Positions 17,002-26,174 of a stretch of 64,000 nucleotides of DNA are shown here, piece by piece. Numbering within the stretch: position 1 is the stretch's first letter; each line of letters opens with the position of its first letter. The DNA comes from Lacipirellula limnantheis (GTDB taxonomy: Bacteria > Planctomycetota > Planctomycetia > Pirellulales > Lacipirellulaceae). Under the pieces are notes generated by a model. It had not been told where the DNA came from, did not search any database, and worked only from the letters and a program-made list of their open reading frames with translations. The position numbers and the translations under genes were made by a program. The stretch is from NCBI RefSeq assembly GCF_007746075.1, contig NZ_CP036339.1:3625786-3689785 (forward strand), written 5' to 3'.

Positions 17002-18464
17002 TAAGCAATCAACTCCGGCACCACCCGCGTCGGCAGCACGCCGGTCAGCCGCTGGTCCAGACCCTGGTGCTTCACGGTAAATCGTTCGTGATCGAACCCG
17101 AGTTGATGCAACACCGTCGCGTGCAGATCCCGCACCGGCAGCGGATCCTTGACGATGTTGTACGAGAACTCGTCGGTCTCGCCGTAGACGCTCCCGGCGT
17201 TCACCCCGCCGCCCGCCATCCACATCGTAAAGCAGCGCGGGTGATGGTCGCGCCCGTAGTTCTGGTCCGACAGTCCTCCCTGCGAATAAATCGTGCGGCC
17301 GAACTCGCCCCCCCAGATGATCAGCGTCTCGTCGAGCAGGCCCCGCTGCTTGAGGTCCTGGATCAGTCCGTAACACGGCTGGTCGACGTCGCGGCATTGA
17401 TCGGGAAGCCGTCCCGCCACGTTGGCGTGGGTGTCCCAGTTGTTGTGGTAAATCTGCACGAAGCGGACCCCGCGCTCCACCATCCGGCGGGCCAAGAGCG
17501 CTGTGTTCGCGAACGTCCCCGGCGTCTTGGCCGCGTCGCCGTAGAGGGCCAGCGTCGCGGCCGACTCCGTCGCGAGGTCGGTCATTTCCGGTACGCTCGC
17601 CTGCATCCGGAACGCGAGCTCGTACTGTTGAATCCGCGTATGCGTCTGCGGGTCGCCCAGCTGACGGTAGTTCATCTCGTTGAGCGCTTTCAGTCCGTCG
17701 AGCGTCGTCCGGCGCACGTCGCGACTCACACCCGGCGGGTCGTTGATGTAGAGAATCGGATCGCCCGCGGTCCGGAAGCTCACTCCGGCGTGTTCGCCCG
17801 GCAAGAACCCGCTCGACCACAGCCGGGCCGAGATCGCCTGCACCTGCTCCGTGTTGGTCGGTCGTGCGACCATCACCACGAACGTCGGCAGGTCGTCGTT
17901 CAGCGAGCCCAGTCCGTACGACGCCCATGCCCCCAGGCAGGGCCGGCCCGTCACCTGGTTGCCCGTCTGGATAAACGTGATCGCGGGCTCGTGATTAATC
18001 GCGTCGGTATGCATGCTGCGCATGAACAGCACGTCGTCGACCTGCTTCTTCATCCACGGCATCAGCTCGCTGACCCACATCCCCGACTGGCCGCATTGCT
18101 CGAACTTGTACTTCGACGGGGCGATCGGAAATCGCGTTTGGCCGCTGGTCATCGTCGTCAGCCGCTGACCCATCCGGACCGACTCGGGAAGGTCCTTGTC
18201 GTACCACTGGCGCATCACCGGCTTGTAGTCGTAGAGATCCATTTGCGACGGACCGCCGACCATGTGAAGGTAGATGACGTGCTTCGCCTTCGCGGGGAAG
18301 TGCAACCCGTGTCCGGGCGCCAGGGCCGGAATCGAGCCGAGTGCCTTACCCGCCAACGTCGGCCCGGCGAGCGTCGCCAGCGCGGCGGACCCCAACAGGT
18401 GCGAGCCCTGCGACAGGAAGTAGCGGCGGCTGACGTTGGTGCGCAGCTCGTTGAGAAGACCCAT
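17001..18464 (-). CDS. DUF1501 domain protein, Tat-exported (second copy)
   Basis: A 487-residue protein with a twin-arginine motif VSRRYFLSQGSHLLG (Arg13-Arg14) and a hydrophobic segment behind it. Family blocks: VIYLHMVGGPSQMDLYDYKP, FMRSMHTDAINHEPAITFIQTG, ARRMVERGVRFVQIYHNNWDTH, IIWGGEFGRT, GRDHHPRCFTMWMAGGGVNAG, and the end DLHATVLHQLGFDHERFT. It differs in detail from the DUF1501 protein at 6014 and belongs to the subtype that pairs with long LamG-containing cytochrome c proteins. The partner gene ends 12 bases upstream, so the two form one operon. Substrate unknown. Confidence 0.9.
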   Translation of the reverse strand: MGLLNELRTNVSRRYFLSQGSHLLGSAALATLAGPTLAGKALGSIPALAPGHGLHFPAKAKHVIYLHMVGGPSQMDLYDYKPVMRQWYDKDLPESVRMGQRLTTMTSGQTRFPIAPSKYKFEQCGQSGMWVSELMPWMKKQVDDVLFMRSMHTDAINHEPAITFIQTGNQVTGRPCLGAWASYGLGSLNDDLPTFVVMVARPTNTEQVQAISARLWSSGFLPGEHAGVSFRTAGDPILYINDPPGVSRDVRRTTLDGLKALNEMNYRQLGDPQTHTRIQQYELAFRMQASVPEMTDLATESAATLALYGDAAKTPGTFANTALLARRMVERGVRFVQIYHNNWDTHANVAGRLPDQCRDVDQPCYGLIQDLKQRGLLDETLIIWGGEFGRTIYSQGGLSDQNYGRDHHPRCFTMWMAGGGVNAGSVYGETDEFSYNIVKDPLPVRDLHATVLHQLGFDHERFTVKHQGLDQRLTGVLPTRVVPELIA

Positions 18465-18476
18465 CGTGAAGACTCG

Positions 18477-21400
18477 CTATTTGTTAAGCGTCTCGTCCAG
18501 ATTCATCAGTTCGTTGACCACCATCGTCCACGCGGCCAGTTCGGCGCGAGGAATCGATGGATCGGACTTCGACTCGCCCACCGTCAGCAGCTTGTCGCTC
18601 TCATCGACATGAGTCGCGTAGAACTCGGCCAGGTGGTCGAGACTCTGCTCGATCACCGCTTGCTCCGCCGGCGTGAAGTCGCGTGCCAGCAGTCGGCCGG
18701 CGATGAACGACAACCGATGCCGGAACGACGGCGGCGCTTGCAGCAGCGCCTGCTGGGCCAGTTGGCGGGCCGCTTCGACGAATTGCGGATCGTTGAGCGT
18801 CACCAGCGCCTGCAGCGGCGTATTGGTCCGCTCGCGAACCACCGTGCAGTGTTCGCGGTTCGGGGCGTTGAAAATGTCCATCGACGCCGGCGGGGCCGAG
18901 CGCTTCCAGAACGTGTACATGCTGCGGCGATACAACGCTTCGCCCGAGTCGGGTTGATACTCCTTCGTATTCGAGACGGTCATCGCGACCGCCTCCCACA
19001 CCCCCGGCGGTTGATACGGCTTGACGCTTGGACCGCCGATCTTGGGCGACAGCAGACCGCTCGCCGCGAGGGCGTAGTCGCGGACCATCTCGGCGTCCAT
19101 CCGAAAGCGGGGGCCACGCGACAGCAACCGGTTCTCGGGATCACGTTCGAGCTTTTCCGGCGTCGTCGCGGCGCTTTGCCGATAGGCGGCGCTCGTCACC
19201 AGCAGCTTGAAGAACCGTTTCACGTCCCAGCCCGACTCGCGCAGCTCGACCGCCAACCAGTCGAGAAGCTCCGGATGCGACGGCAGTTCGCCCGACACGC
19301 CGAAGTCGCCGGCCGTGCGCACCAGTCCCTGTCCGAAGACCTCCTGCCAGAAGCGGTTCACGGTGACGCGCGCTGTGAGCGGTTGATCCTCCCGCATCAA
19401 CCACTGGGCGAAGCCGAGCCTGTTCCGCGGCAAATCATCCGGGAACGCCGGGAGGAACGCAGGCGTGTTCGGCCCCACCTCATCGAGTCGCTGATCATAC
19501 TCGCCCCGGTTGAGAATGTACGCCTTCGCGGGCGCCTCCTGCTCGTGCATGACGTGGGCGATGGTCCCGCGGGCTTGGATATCGCTCCGTTCGCGGATGA
19601 GAGCGTCGCGCTCGGCGGCCAGCCGTTTCCCATCGTCGTCGACGTTGGTGAGCCACCAGCCGTACAGCGATTCGACGTTCGCAGCGTCGCGCTGTTCAGC
19701 GGGCGCAGCGATCACCGCGGCGAACAGCGCCGCGTTCGCCAGCGATCTCGCTTCGCTATCTGCGAGCGCTCGGGCGTAGACCCGCACGTCTTCCACGCTC
19801 ACTCCCGACAGCGGCGAACTGGTGTGACGCTGCCCGACCTTCAGCGGCACGGTCGTCCGCGTCGTCTCGGTCAGGCTGTCGGCGGTGACGTTGGTCGGCT
19901 TCAGCTCACCATTGACGTACACTTTGACGCCGCTCGCCTTGCGGCTCCCGTCGTAGGCGACGGTAATGTGAACCCACTGGTCCGCCGGCAACTGCTCGCC
20001 GGTGACGACCTTCAACGCATTCTCGGGCCATTTATTGACGATGTGAGCGCCGACGCGGCGGCCTTCGCTCCAAAGATCCCAACCGCGGAAGCCGTTGCCG
20101 TCGTCCATGCGAGCGATGATCGCCCCGCTGGCGTCGTTTCCCGGCAGCTTCACCCAGGCGGCGGCGGTGAAGGCTTGATCTCCCTCGAAATCGCCAACCC
20201 CGGCAACCTCCACTGCGGCGCCCTGATTAAGGTAGGCGGCATGCGGACCAGTCTTACCCTCGCGCCATTCGACGGTCGCGTTACGAGGGGCCGTCCCCTT
20301 CGAGCCGTTCGCCGTGAAAGCGATCTCGTCTCCGCCATCATTCAACGGGGCGGAGAATTGCAGCCCGGCCGACGGAATCCACGTCGCCAGGTCTTGGCGT
20401 CGCGACTTCGCCAACCAGGCCTCGAACGCGGGCCGCGCCTGTTCGCGGTGAGCGACGACCGCCTGCTCCGCGGCAGGGACCAAGCTAGCGAGTGCTTCCC
20501 ATCGCGGCAGGTCCGCCTCGACCGGCACCATGACAATCGGGGGCGTGTCTTTGACGTTGCCGTCCATCGGCTTCTGTGTCGTGTTATTGAAGAACGCCGA
20601 GAGTTGATAGAACTCTTTTTGGGAAAGGGGATCGAACTTGTGATCGTGGCAGACCGCACAGCCGGCCGTGAGGCCAAGCCACACTTGGGCAGTCGTATCG
20701 GTCCGGTCGCGGGTGTAGAGGACGGCGTACTCTTCGTCGATGGCCCCGCCCTCGCTCGTGGTGATGTTGCAGCGATTGAAGCCCGACCCGATCTGCTGCT
20801 CCAGCGTCGGGTTTGGCAGCAGATCGCCAGCGAGGTTCTCGACGGTAAACTCGTCGAACGGCATGTTTTGGTTGAACGCTTTGATCACCCAGTCGCGGTA
20901 CGACCACATCTCGCGGAAGTTATCCATGTGGATGCCGTGCGTGTCGCCGTAACGGGCGGCGTCGAGCCAGTAGCGGCCGCGGTGCTCGCCCCACTTCGGC
21001 GAAGCGAGCAAGCGGTCGACGTACTTCTCGTAGGCGTCGGGCGATTCGTCGGCGATAAACTCAGCGACTTGCTCAGGCGTCGGCGGCAGACCGGTGAGGT
21101 CGAGCGCGATGCGACGGGCGAGCGTGTGACGATCGGCCTCGGGCGCAGGCGTCAGACCTGCGGCTTCGAGCTTCGCGAGGACGAAGGCGTCGATCGGATT
21201 GCGAACCCACGCAGCGCTGGCCGTGGCGGAGGGCGGCGTTGGGCGAGCCGGTGCGATCAACGACCAATGCGGCTGATACTCGGCGCCCTGCTCAATCCAG
21301 CGCGCCAGCGTCTCCTTCTGCTCGGGAGTGAGATGCTTCTTCGTCTCGGGCGGCGGCATCACCTCCGACTCGTCGTCGCTGAGGATGCGCCGGATCATCA

Positions 21401-21644
21401 CACTGGAGTCGGAATCGCCCGGGACGATTGCGGCCATGTTGATGGCATTGTCGCGGCGGTCGAGACGCAGGTCGGCCTGCCTCGATGCGCTGTCAGGGCC
21501 GTGGCACGAAACACAGGCGTCGATCAGAATCGGCCGCACGTCGCGGTTGTATTCGATCGGCCGTTCGGCGCGGGCCGACGCGATCGCCAATGCCATGGCA
21601 GGGAGCCAACCCCAGCCGGCCCGACAGGAGAGAGGGTTCATCAC
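18477..21644 (-). CDS. planctomycete cytochrome c / DUF1549 / LamG / DUF1553 protein (PSD1 family), long form
   Basis: A 1055-residue exported protein with a signal peptide (about 1-26). Cytochrome c domain: CVSCH at Cys44-His48, followed by the MPPPETKKHLTPEQKETL block. DUF1549: [14 protein letters not shown] and GCAVCHDHKFDPLSQKEFYQL. A laminin-G/concanavalin-like domain (about 410-640) is inserted, with AYLNQGAAVEVAGVGDFEGDQAFTAAAWVKL and VHITVAYDGSRKASGVKVYVNGEL; it suggests binding of a polysaccharide. DUF1553 closes the protein (VNRFWQEVFGQGLVRTAGDFG, TPLQALVTLNDPQFVEAARQLA). It is the full-length relative of the short protein at 3528. The operon continues with the DUF1501 gene. Confidence 0.92.
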   Translation of the reverse strand: MMNPLSCRAGWGWLPAMALAIASARAERPIEYNRDVRPILIDACVSCHGPDSASRQADLRLDRRDNAINMAAIVPGDSDSSVMIRRILSDDESEVMPPPETKKHLTPEQKETLARWIEQGAEYQPHWSLIAPARPTPPSATASAAWVRNPIDAFVLAKLEAAGLTPAPEADRHTLARRIALDLTGLPPTPEQVAEFIADESPDAYEKYVDRLLASPKWGEHRGRYWLDAARYGDTHGIHMDNFREMWSYRDWVIKAFNQNMPFDEFTVENLAGDLLPNPTLEQQIGSGFNRCNITTSEGGAIDEEYAVLYTRDRTDTTAQVWLGLTAGCAVCHDHKFDPLSQKEFYQLSAFFNNTTQKPMDGNVKDTPPIVMVPVEADLPRWEALASLVPAAEQAVVAHREQARPAFEAWLAKSRRQDLATWIPSAGLQFSAPLNDGGDEIAFTANGSKGTAPRNATVEWREGKTGPHAAYLNQGAAVEVAGVGDFEGDQAFTAAAWVKLPGNDASGAIIARMDDGNGFRGWDLWSEGRRVGAHIVNKWPENALKVVTGEQLPADQWVHITVAYDGSRKASGVKVYVNGELKPTNVTADSLTETTRTTVPLKVGQRHTSSPLSGVSVEDVRVYARALADSEARSLANAALFAAVIAAPAEQRDAANVESLYGWWLTNVDDDGKRLAAERDALIRERSDIQARGTIAHVMHEQEAPAKAYILNRGEYDQRLDEVGPNTPAFLPAFPDDLPRNRLGFAQWLMREDQPLTARVTVNRFWQEVFGQGLVRTAGDFGVSGELPSHPELLDWLAVELRESGWDVKRFFKLLVTSAAYRQSAATTPEKLERDPENRLLSRGPRFRMDAEMVRDYALAASGLLSPKIGGPSVKPYQPPGVWEAVAMTVSNTKEYQPDSGEALYRRSMYTFWKRSAPPASMDIFNAPNREHCTVVRERTNTPLQALVTLNDPQFVEAARQLAQQALLQAPPSFRHRLSFIAGRLLARDFTPAEQAVIEQSLDHLAEFYATHVDESDKLLTVGESKSDPSIPRAELAAWTMVVNELMNLDETLNK

Positions 21645-22028
21645 GCTGAATCACTCCGTTGCGGTTGGGAACTGGCGAGCGAGAGGAGGCGTCCGCCGAC
21701 GGGAAATGCGATCAGGTGGCGAGCGCGGACGGCAAGGCGCCCTTCCGGCGAAGGAATAGGGGAAAGTTACTCAACTTATTATGCGAAACAACGGCTAGAG
21801 GGGCAACCTCTCGGATGCGGACGCGCGCCGCAGCGGCAAGCGAATTGTCGGCAAGAGGGCGGTCTCGCCGACGCAGCGCACCGTGCCAGAATGGCTCGCT
21901 TTCGGAGCGGCGGAGCGCCGGCGCGCCCGGACGCGCGGCGCCTCAAGAAAGGCGTCCGTCGGACGGCGCGCGGAGAGACGTGGCCGGCGCGCCGAAGGGC
22001 GCACTTCGAAACTCGACGCGTCAGGGCG
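21645..22028. other. 384-base gap upstream of the cytochrome c operon
   Basis: Follows the stop of the LacI-type regulator gene and precedes the cytochrome c-type gene, both on the minus strand, so it should carry a promoter for the latter. The zone around 21760-21800 is locally A+T-rich and is the best candidate. The remainder (21830-22020) is very G+C-rich with many GGCGCG-type short palindromes. No gene is supported. Confidence 0.4.
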
Positions 22029-23123
22029 TTAGCGGGCCGCGGTAGGCGATTCCGTTGCAATCGCTGCCTCGAGATGGCGAGGAGACGTCGCCAGGCGTGT
22101 CCGGTTCGGCAGGATGTGATAGGCGATCTCGGGCGGCGGCGCTGTCGTCTCGTTAATCTCGAGCCAAGCGGCCTGGCCTCGCTCCGCCGGCGACTCGGCG
22201 TCGCGCCCAGCCATCTTTTCCAGCAGGCGCTCAAAGGCTACCCGGCCCAGCATCCGCGAATCCTGGCACACCGACGTCATCTTCGGGTAAATCAGGGCCC
22301 GCATGTCGGTATCGTCGAAGCCAACAATCGACAAGTCTTCTGGAATCTTGACCCCCATCTTGTGGGCTTCATTGATCGCGCCGACGGCGACGAGCGGATC
22401 GGCGATAAAGACGGCGGTCGGCCGACTCGGCATTCCCATCAAGTTGCGAATCAGTTTTTCGCCATCGAGGCGATGAGGAGGAATACGTCCAATCAGGTCA
22501 GCCGAAAACAGCCCGCGCGACTGGAGCGTGGAACAATAGGCGTCGAATCGATCTCGATGGTCGCCGTCTTCGCGCTCGCAGGCCGCGAATGCGATTCTCG
22601 TATGCCCCAGCGAAAGGAGGTGCTCAATCGCCTGTCGACTTGCCGCCGCCGATTCCGAGAAGACGAACGGCAATCCGGGCCGGTGAAAGTGATCGCCAAG
22701 CACGACGATGGGCAGTCCCTCGTCGGCCATCTGCTCGACGGTCTCGCGTTCGGCCGCCGTCGACCGCAGAATCGCGCCGCAGATACCCTTGCGAGCGAAG
22801 AACTGTCGATAGGTTTCGCCCCGAGCTTTGTCGCGGCGCATATCGACGAGGATCAGATCATGCGGGCTTTCGCGCATCGCTTCAACCATGCCATCGATGC
22901 AGGCGGAATCGTAAGGGGAGCCTGGCGTAAACGGTCCCGTGTAAATGAGCGCAACGGAGTTTTGCGATCGGATGCCGACGGCGGGGGCGTATTCACAACG
23001 ATTGACGGCCTCCAGAACTTGCCGGCGTAAGTGGGGCGCGACGGAATCGCGCCCGTTGATGACACGAGAAACGGTGGCGATGGACACGCCAGCTTCTCTG
23101 GCAACTTCGCGGATTGAGGCCAT
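22029..23123 (-). CDS. LacI/GalR-family transcriptional regulator
   Basis: A 364-residue regulator. The N-terminal helix-turn-helix MASIREVAREAGVSIATVSRVING is typical. The following NRCEYAPAVGIRSQNSVALIYTG lacks the usual hinge-helix PNxxARxL pattern. The periplasmic-binding-protein-like ligand domain is clear (IEHLLSLGHTRIAFAA, IPEDLSIVGFDDTDMRALIYPKMTSVCQD). The ligand is presumably a sugar. It diverges from the GH16/GH3 gene run, and its own promoter and that of the PEP-CTERM gene share the 457-base intergenic region, so that run is the natural target. The start is ATG 23121-23123. Confidence 0.92.
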   Translation of the reverse strand: MASIREVAREAGVSIATVSRVINGRDSVAPHLRRQVLEAVNRCEYAPAVGIRSQNSVALIYTGPFTPGSPYDSACIDGMVEAMRESPHDLILVDMRRDKARGETYRQFFARKGICGAILRSTAAERETVEQMADEGLPIVVLGDHFHRPGLPFVFSESAAASRQAIEHLLSLGHTRIAFAACEREDGDHRDRFDAYCSTLQSRGLFSADLIGRIPPHRLDGEKLIRNLMGMPSRPTAVFIADPLVAVGAINEAHKMGVKIPEDLSIVGFDDTDMRALIYPKMTSVCQDSRMLGRVAFERLLEKMAGRDAESPAERGQAAWLEINETTAPPPEIAYHILPNRTRLATSPRHLEAAIATESPTAAR

Positions 23124-23167
23124 GGAGGCAAACTCCGAGAATCACATTAGAAACAGTTACGAAAGTC

Positions 23168-23195
23168 ATCATAGTTACGATTGCGGCGAAGGCAA
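23168..23195 (-). promoter_or_regulatory. predicted sigma-70-type promoter of the LacI-family gene
   Basis: On the minus strand TTGCCT (23195-23190) and TATGAT (23173-23168) are separated by 16 bases. The predicted transcript starts about 40 bases before the ATG at 23123. Confidence 0.5.
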
Positions 23196-23309
23196 CCCTT
23201 GCGATCGAATTCGCGTTTATCGGTGCGGAATCGAGAATCAACGAACATCTAGGGGACTGTGGCGATTGGCCGAGCTGCCCGTCCTCAGATAGAATTATTG
23301 GCACAATCG

Positions 23310-23338
23310 TTGACATTGGTCACGCTCTGGAATATAAC
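23310..23338 (+). promoter_or_regulatory. near-consensus sigma-70 promoter
   Basis: TTGACA at 23310-23315 and TATAAC at 23333-23338 with exactly 17 bases between them. It points to the PEP-CTERM gene at 23581, leaving a leader of about 235 bases. It is the strongest promoter-like sequence seen in the window. Confidence 0.7.
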
Positions 23339-23580
23339 CAGAAAGTGTTACTTATCTGTTTCCTGCTACGCTGCTATTCAGCACGCGAGTGGGCAACCAA
23401 GCTAGAGCAATCGCACCGGCGATATCCAGGCGAGACTTTTCGGTTCAGGCAACGATCGCGACTCCCTCCGTTTCGCCTGGGTAGAGCGGAGAACCGATCG
23501 AACAGCAGCGGCTGGCGGCGGCCGTGACTCTCATCGCTGCTTTTATTCTTTCACGGCGCAGACTCTGGGAGATGCGACTC

Positions 23581-24219
23581 ATGAAGCGATATTGCTGGGG
23601 ATTGTTCGTCGCGGCGCTAATGTCCGCGTTCACTGGCACAGCGTCGGCGAACTTGCTGACGAATCCGGGTTTCGAGAATCCCGTACTCGGCGGCGGAGAC
23701 ACGTTCGGAGCTGTCGGCTGGAACGTCTTCGGAGGCGGCACCTACACGATCAAGTTAGCCCCGCACAGCGGCGACAACGCCTTCAAGACCTTCGGTCAGA
23801 CCAGCGGCGCCTATCAGGAATTCCCGGCGTCGGCGGGCGAGAATTGGGCGGGAGGCGCTTATCTGCTGAACCCCAGCTTTGACGCGCTGGCCGGTGCCCA
23901 GATCGCCGCGGTGAATATTGAGTGGCGCGATGCAGGCGATAACTTGATTAGCTTCATTTCATCGCCCAACGGTCTCACGGCTGCCAGCCCACAAGGCTCG
24001 ACGGCGGCGGATTACGTCTACGCTCCGGTGGCTGGCATTGCGCCCGCGGGAACTGCGAAGGCCCGCTTCGTTCTGCTTACTGGGGCGTTCGCTGGACCAG
24101 GCGGCGGAGCGCCGTTTTTTGATGATGCTTCCTTCGCCCGCGTGCCTGAACCGGCGACGGTTCTCCTGGTCGGCGCGGGAGCCGTGGGAATCATTGCATT
24201 GCGGCGGCGTCAGGGCTGA
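23581..24219 (+). CDS. PEP-CTERM protein, first gene of the glycan locus
   Basis: A 212-residue exported protein. ATG 23581 is chosen because GGGAG lies 10 bases upstream and the signal peptide MKRYCWGLFVAALMSAFTGTASA follows. The mature part has NLLTNPGFENPVLGGGDTFGAVGWNVFGGGTYTIK, a galactose-binding-like beta-sandwich opening also seen in the second half of both GH16 proteins downstream. The C-terminus is VPEPATVLLVGAGAVGIIALRRRQG, a complete PEP-CTERM tag. A carbohydrate-binding role at the surface is inferred from the fold hint and the neighbours. It ends before a strong terminator, so it can be expressed alone. Confidence 0.8.
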   Translation: MKRYCWGLFVAALMSAFTGTASANLLTNPGFENPVLGGGDTFGAVGWNVFGGGTYTIKLAPHSGDNAFKTFGQTSGAYQEFPASAGENWAGGAYLLNPSFDALAGAQIAAVNIEWRDAGDNLISFISSPNGLTAASPQGSTAADYVYAPVAGIAPAGTAKARFVLLTGAFAGPGGGAPFFDDASFARVPEPATVLLVGAGAVGIIALRRRQG

Positions 24220-24238
24220 AGAAGCACACAACCGTAGT

Positions 24239-24277
24239 CGTTTGGCCGCGGGGCAGCGGCCAAACGGCGATTTTTTT
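24239..24277 (+). terminator. rho-independent terminator
   Basis: A perfect 11-base stem, CGTTTGGCCGC (24239-24249) with GCGGCCAAACG (24256-24266), has a 6-base loop and is followed by a run of seven T at 24271-24277. It lies 20 bases after the PEP-CTERM gene and separates it from the GH16 gene. Confidence 0.92.
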
Positions 24278-24424
24278 CGTACATCTAATCAGTTGCCGGG
24301 GGCGAAGCTGACTTCAACGGAACTAAGCAAGGCATGCCTGGCGGCGACAGTTGGTTGGAGCGCGTGGCGATCGCGCTCGTTTGCAACGATCAGCGCAAAG
24401 TGCGTTCTATGACGGGGTATTAAG

Positions 24425-26116
24425 ATGATGAAGGCTTGGCGGAAAACCTCAACTCTGGCGTGCGGACTCGTTTGGGCAGCGGCGATCGGGGAGTCCTCTC
24501 TCCGCGCTGAAGTCCTGCTGCGAGACGACTTCAACGGGTCGGGCAACGTCAACACTGCAGTTTGGCGACTTCCGTTCGGCGAAGAGGGAAGCTTCGTCGG
24601 TCGCACGCAGTTTCGCGGCGACCCGGCGACCGATCTGCCGCAGCAAGGCCTGGCCGAACCGCTGGCAAGCGACGGCAAAGTCGCTGAGCTTTACCTTGAC
24701 ACCTACTCGCCGATCGATCCGGGCAATCAATTTCTCGGCACCGATCTGCTCACGAAGCAGAATTTCGCGCGTGGCGGCGGCCTGACGTTCGAATCGCGCA
24801 TTCGATTGAAGCCGACCACCACAGGCGGGCTTGTCGGCGGTTTCTTCAGTTATGACGTGCAGCGGGAATCGCCGCCGGGAACGTTGGTTCGCGACGAGAT
24901 CGACTATGAGCTGATCAGCAATCAAGCGATCGGCGGCGCGCCGACGAACGATCCCTTCACTAACTTTTGGAACGAAGGACCGTTCACTGGCCCTGGCGCC
25001 GCTGGCGCAGGGCAGTTTCACAACGTGGCCGGGCTCAATCTGACGCAGTTTCAGAATTACAAAGTCGAGTGGACTCCGGCCGCGATCAAGTGGTACGTCA
25101 ACAACAGCCTCGTGCGGACGCAGACGACCAACGTGCCCGACGACCCGATGAAGCTCCACTTCAATCTATGGGCGCCCGACAGCAGCTTCTCCGATGCGTT
25201 CAACGCCGCGCTGACGCCGGCGGCAACGTCAGGCGCGAACCAGCGGTACGCCTTGCAGGTTGATCATGTCGAAGTCAACCGCATCAATACGACGCTGAGC
25301 GCCAACTTGCTTGCCGATCCCAGTTTCGAGAATCAGACTTCTCCGAACCCGAACGGCACCGGCGGCTGGACAGTTTTTAACAATGCTTTCTACGACGGCG
25401 TCAATCTCCTTCCGCAAGACGGCGAAGTCGCCCTCAAGACGTTTGGACCATTCCATGGTTCGACCGACGCCTCGGGTGCGTTTCAGAATGTTCCTGCGCT
25501 ACCAGGTCAGCAGTTCACTTCGTCGATTTACGCCTATTCGCCGTCGGGGGATAGCATCTTTGGCCGGGCGAATTACACGACGATCGCGTTGCAGTTCGTG
25601 AACTCAGGCGGGGCAGTCATCGGATCGGTCAACTTCAGCCCCGGAACGAACCAGAAAGAAACGCCGATCTTCGACGGGCGCGACCCGAACCTAATTGAAG
25701 ACGAGTGGCTCAAATACTCGGTCGACGCGATCGCACCTACCGGCACCGCGTTCGTGCGGATGAACCTGTTCTTCATCCAAACGCAGAACGAGGGGGGGGC
25801 CGTATGGTTCGACAATGCATCGCTCATGCGACTTGACTCCGCGGCGACATTTGCCTCCGCGGACTTCAATCAGGACGGGTTCGTCAATGGCGTCGACCTC
25901 GCTTCGTGGAAGGCAGCGTATGGTACGAACGCTGGCGGAGACGCCGATGGCGACGGCGACAGCGACGGCAACGACTTCCTGCTTTGGCAGCGACAGTATA
26001 CGGGGCCGAACGGCGTGGCGGCGGCCGGCGCCGTCCCGGAGCCGGGAAGCCTCGCGTTACTGGCGTTCACGGGAGCGGGCGTCGCCTGCGCGCGCTGGAG
26101 TCGGCGGGCGTTGTAA
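24425..26116 (+). CDS. GH16-family glycoside hydrolase with dockerin-like repeat and PEP-CTERM tag
   Basis: A 563-residue exported enzyme: signal peptide (about 1-28), GH16 domain (about 30-290), a second beta-sandwich (about 295-470, NLLADPSFENQTSPNPNGTGGWTVFNN), a dockerin-like calcium-loop pair (DFNQDGFVNGVDLASWKAAYG and DADGDGDSDGNDFLLWQRQY), and a PEP-CTERM tag (VPEPGSLALLAFTG...RWSRRAL). The GH16 catalytic motif ExDxE is seen as EIDYE, with Glu158 the likely nucleophile, Asp160 the helper and Glu162 the acid/base. The expected reaction is hydrolysis of beta-1,3 or beta-1,3/1,4-glucans or related galactans. The dockerin-like part has no cohesin partner in the window. The gene starts a run through DUF1559, lipoprotein, GH16 and GH3 genes. 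Confidence 0.85.
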   Translation: MMKAWRKTSTLACGLVWAAAIGESSLRAEVLLRDDFNGSGNVNTAVWRLPFGEEGSFVGRTQFRGDPATDLPQQGLAEPLASDGKVAELYLDTYSPIDPGNQFLGTDLLTKQNFARGGGLTFESRIRLKPTTTGGLVGGFFSYDVQRESPPGTLVRDEIDYELISNQAIGGAPTNDPFTNFWNEGPFTGPGAAGAGQFHNVAGLNLTQFQNYKVEWTPAAIKWYVNNSLVRTQTTNVPDDPMKLHFNLWAPDSSFSDAFNAALTPAATSGANQRYALQVDHVEVNRINTTLSANLLADPSFENQTSPNPNGTGGWTVFNNAFYDGVNLLPQDGEVALKTFGPFHGSTDASGAFQNVPALPGQQFTSSIYAYSPSGDSIFGRANYTTIALQFVNSGGAVIGSVNFSPGTNQKETPIFDGRDPNLIEDEWLKYSVDAIAPTGTAFVRMNLFFIQTQNEGGAVWFDNASLMRLDSAATFASADFNQDGFVNGVDLASWKAAYGTNAGGDADGDGDSDGNDFLLWQRQYTGPNGVAAAGAVPEPGSLALLAFTGAGVACARWSRRAL

Positions 26117-26174
26117 CGGGATGACGGAGTTCGGGTTCATCAGGCCCCGGAATGCGAACGAGCGGAGAAGAGCT

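Larger units (their letters stand above)
23124..23580. other. 457-base divergent control region of the glycan locus
   Basis: Holds the predicted promoter of the LacI-type gene (23168-23195) and a near-consensus promoter for the plus-strand genes (23310-23338). Short palindrome-like candidates for regulator binding are CAATCGTTG, which overlaps the plus-strand -35 element, and GCGATCGAATTCGCG just upstream of the minus-strand -35 element. The plus-strand transcript would have a leader of about 235 bases. Confidence 0.5.

Noticed and set aside
17001..21644. Sulfatase assignment for the DUF1501 genes
   Set aside because: The fold is related to alkaline phosphatase/sulfatase, but the Cys/Ser-x-Pro-x-Arg sulfatase signature is not seen, so only DUF1501 is claimed.
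16629..23030. A 2133-codon open frame on the plus strand
   Set aside because: It runs antisense through the DUF1501, cytochrome c and LacI-type genes, is His/Arg/Val-rich with no family motif, and is explained by high G+C at third positions of the real genes.
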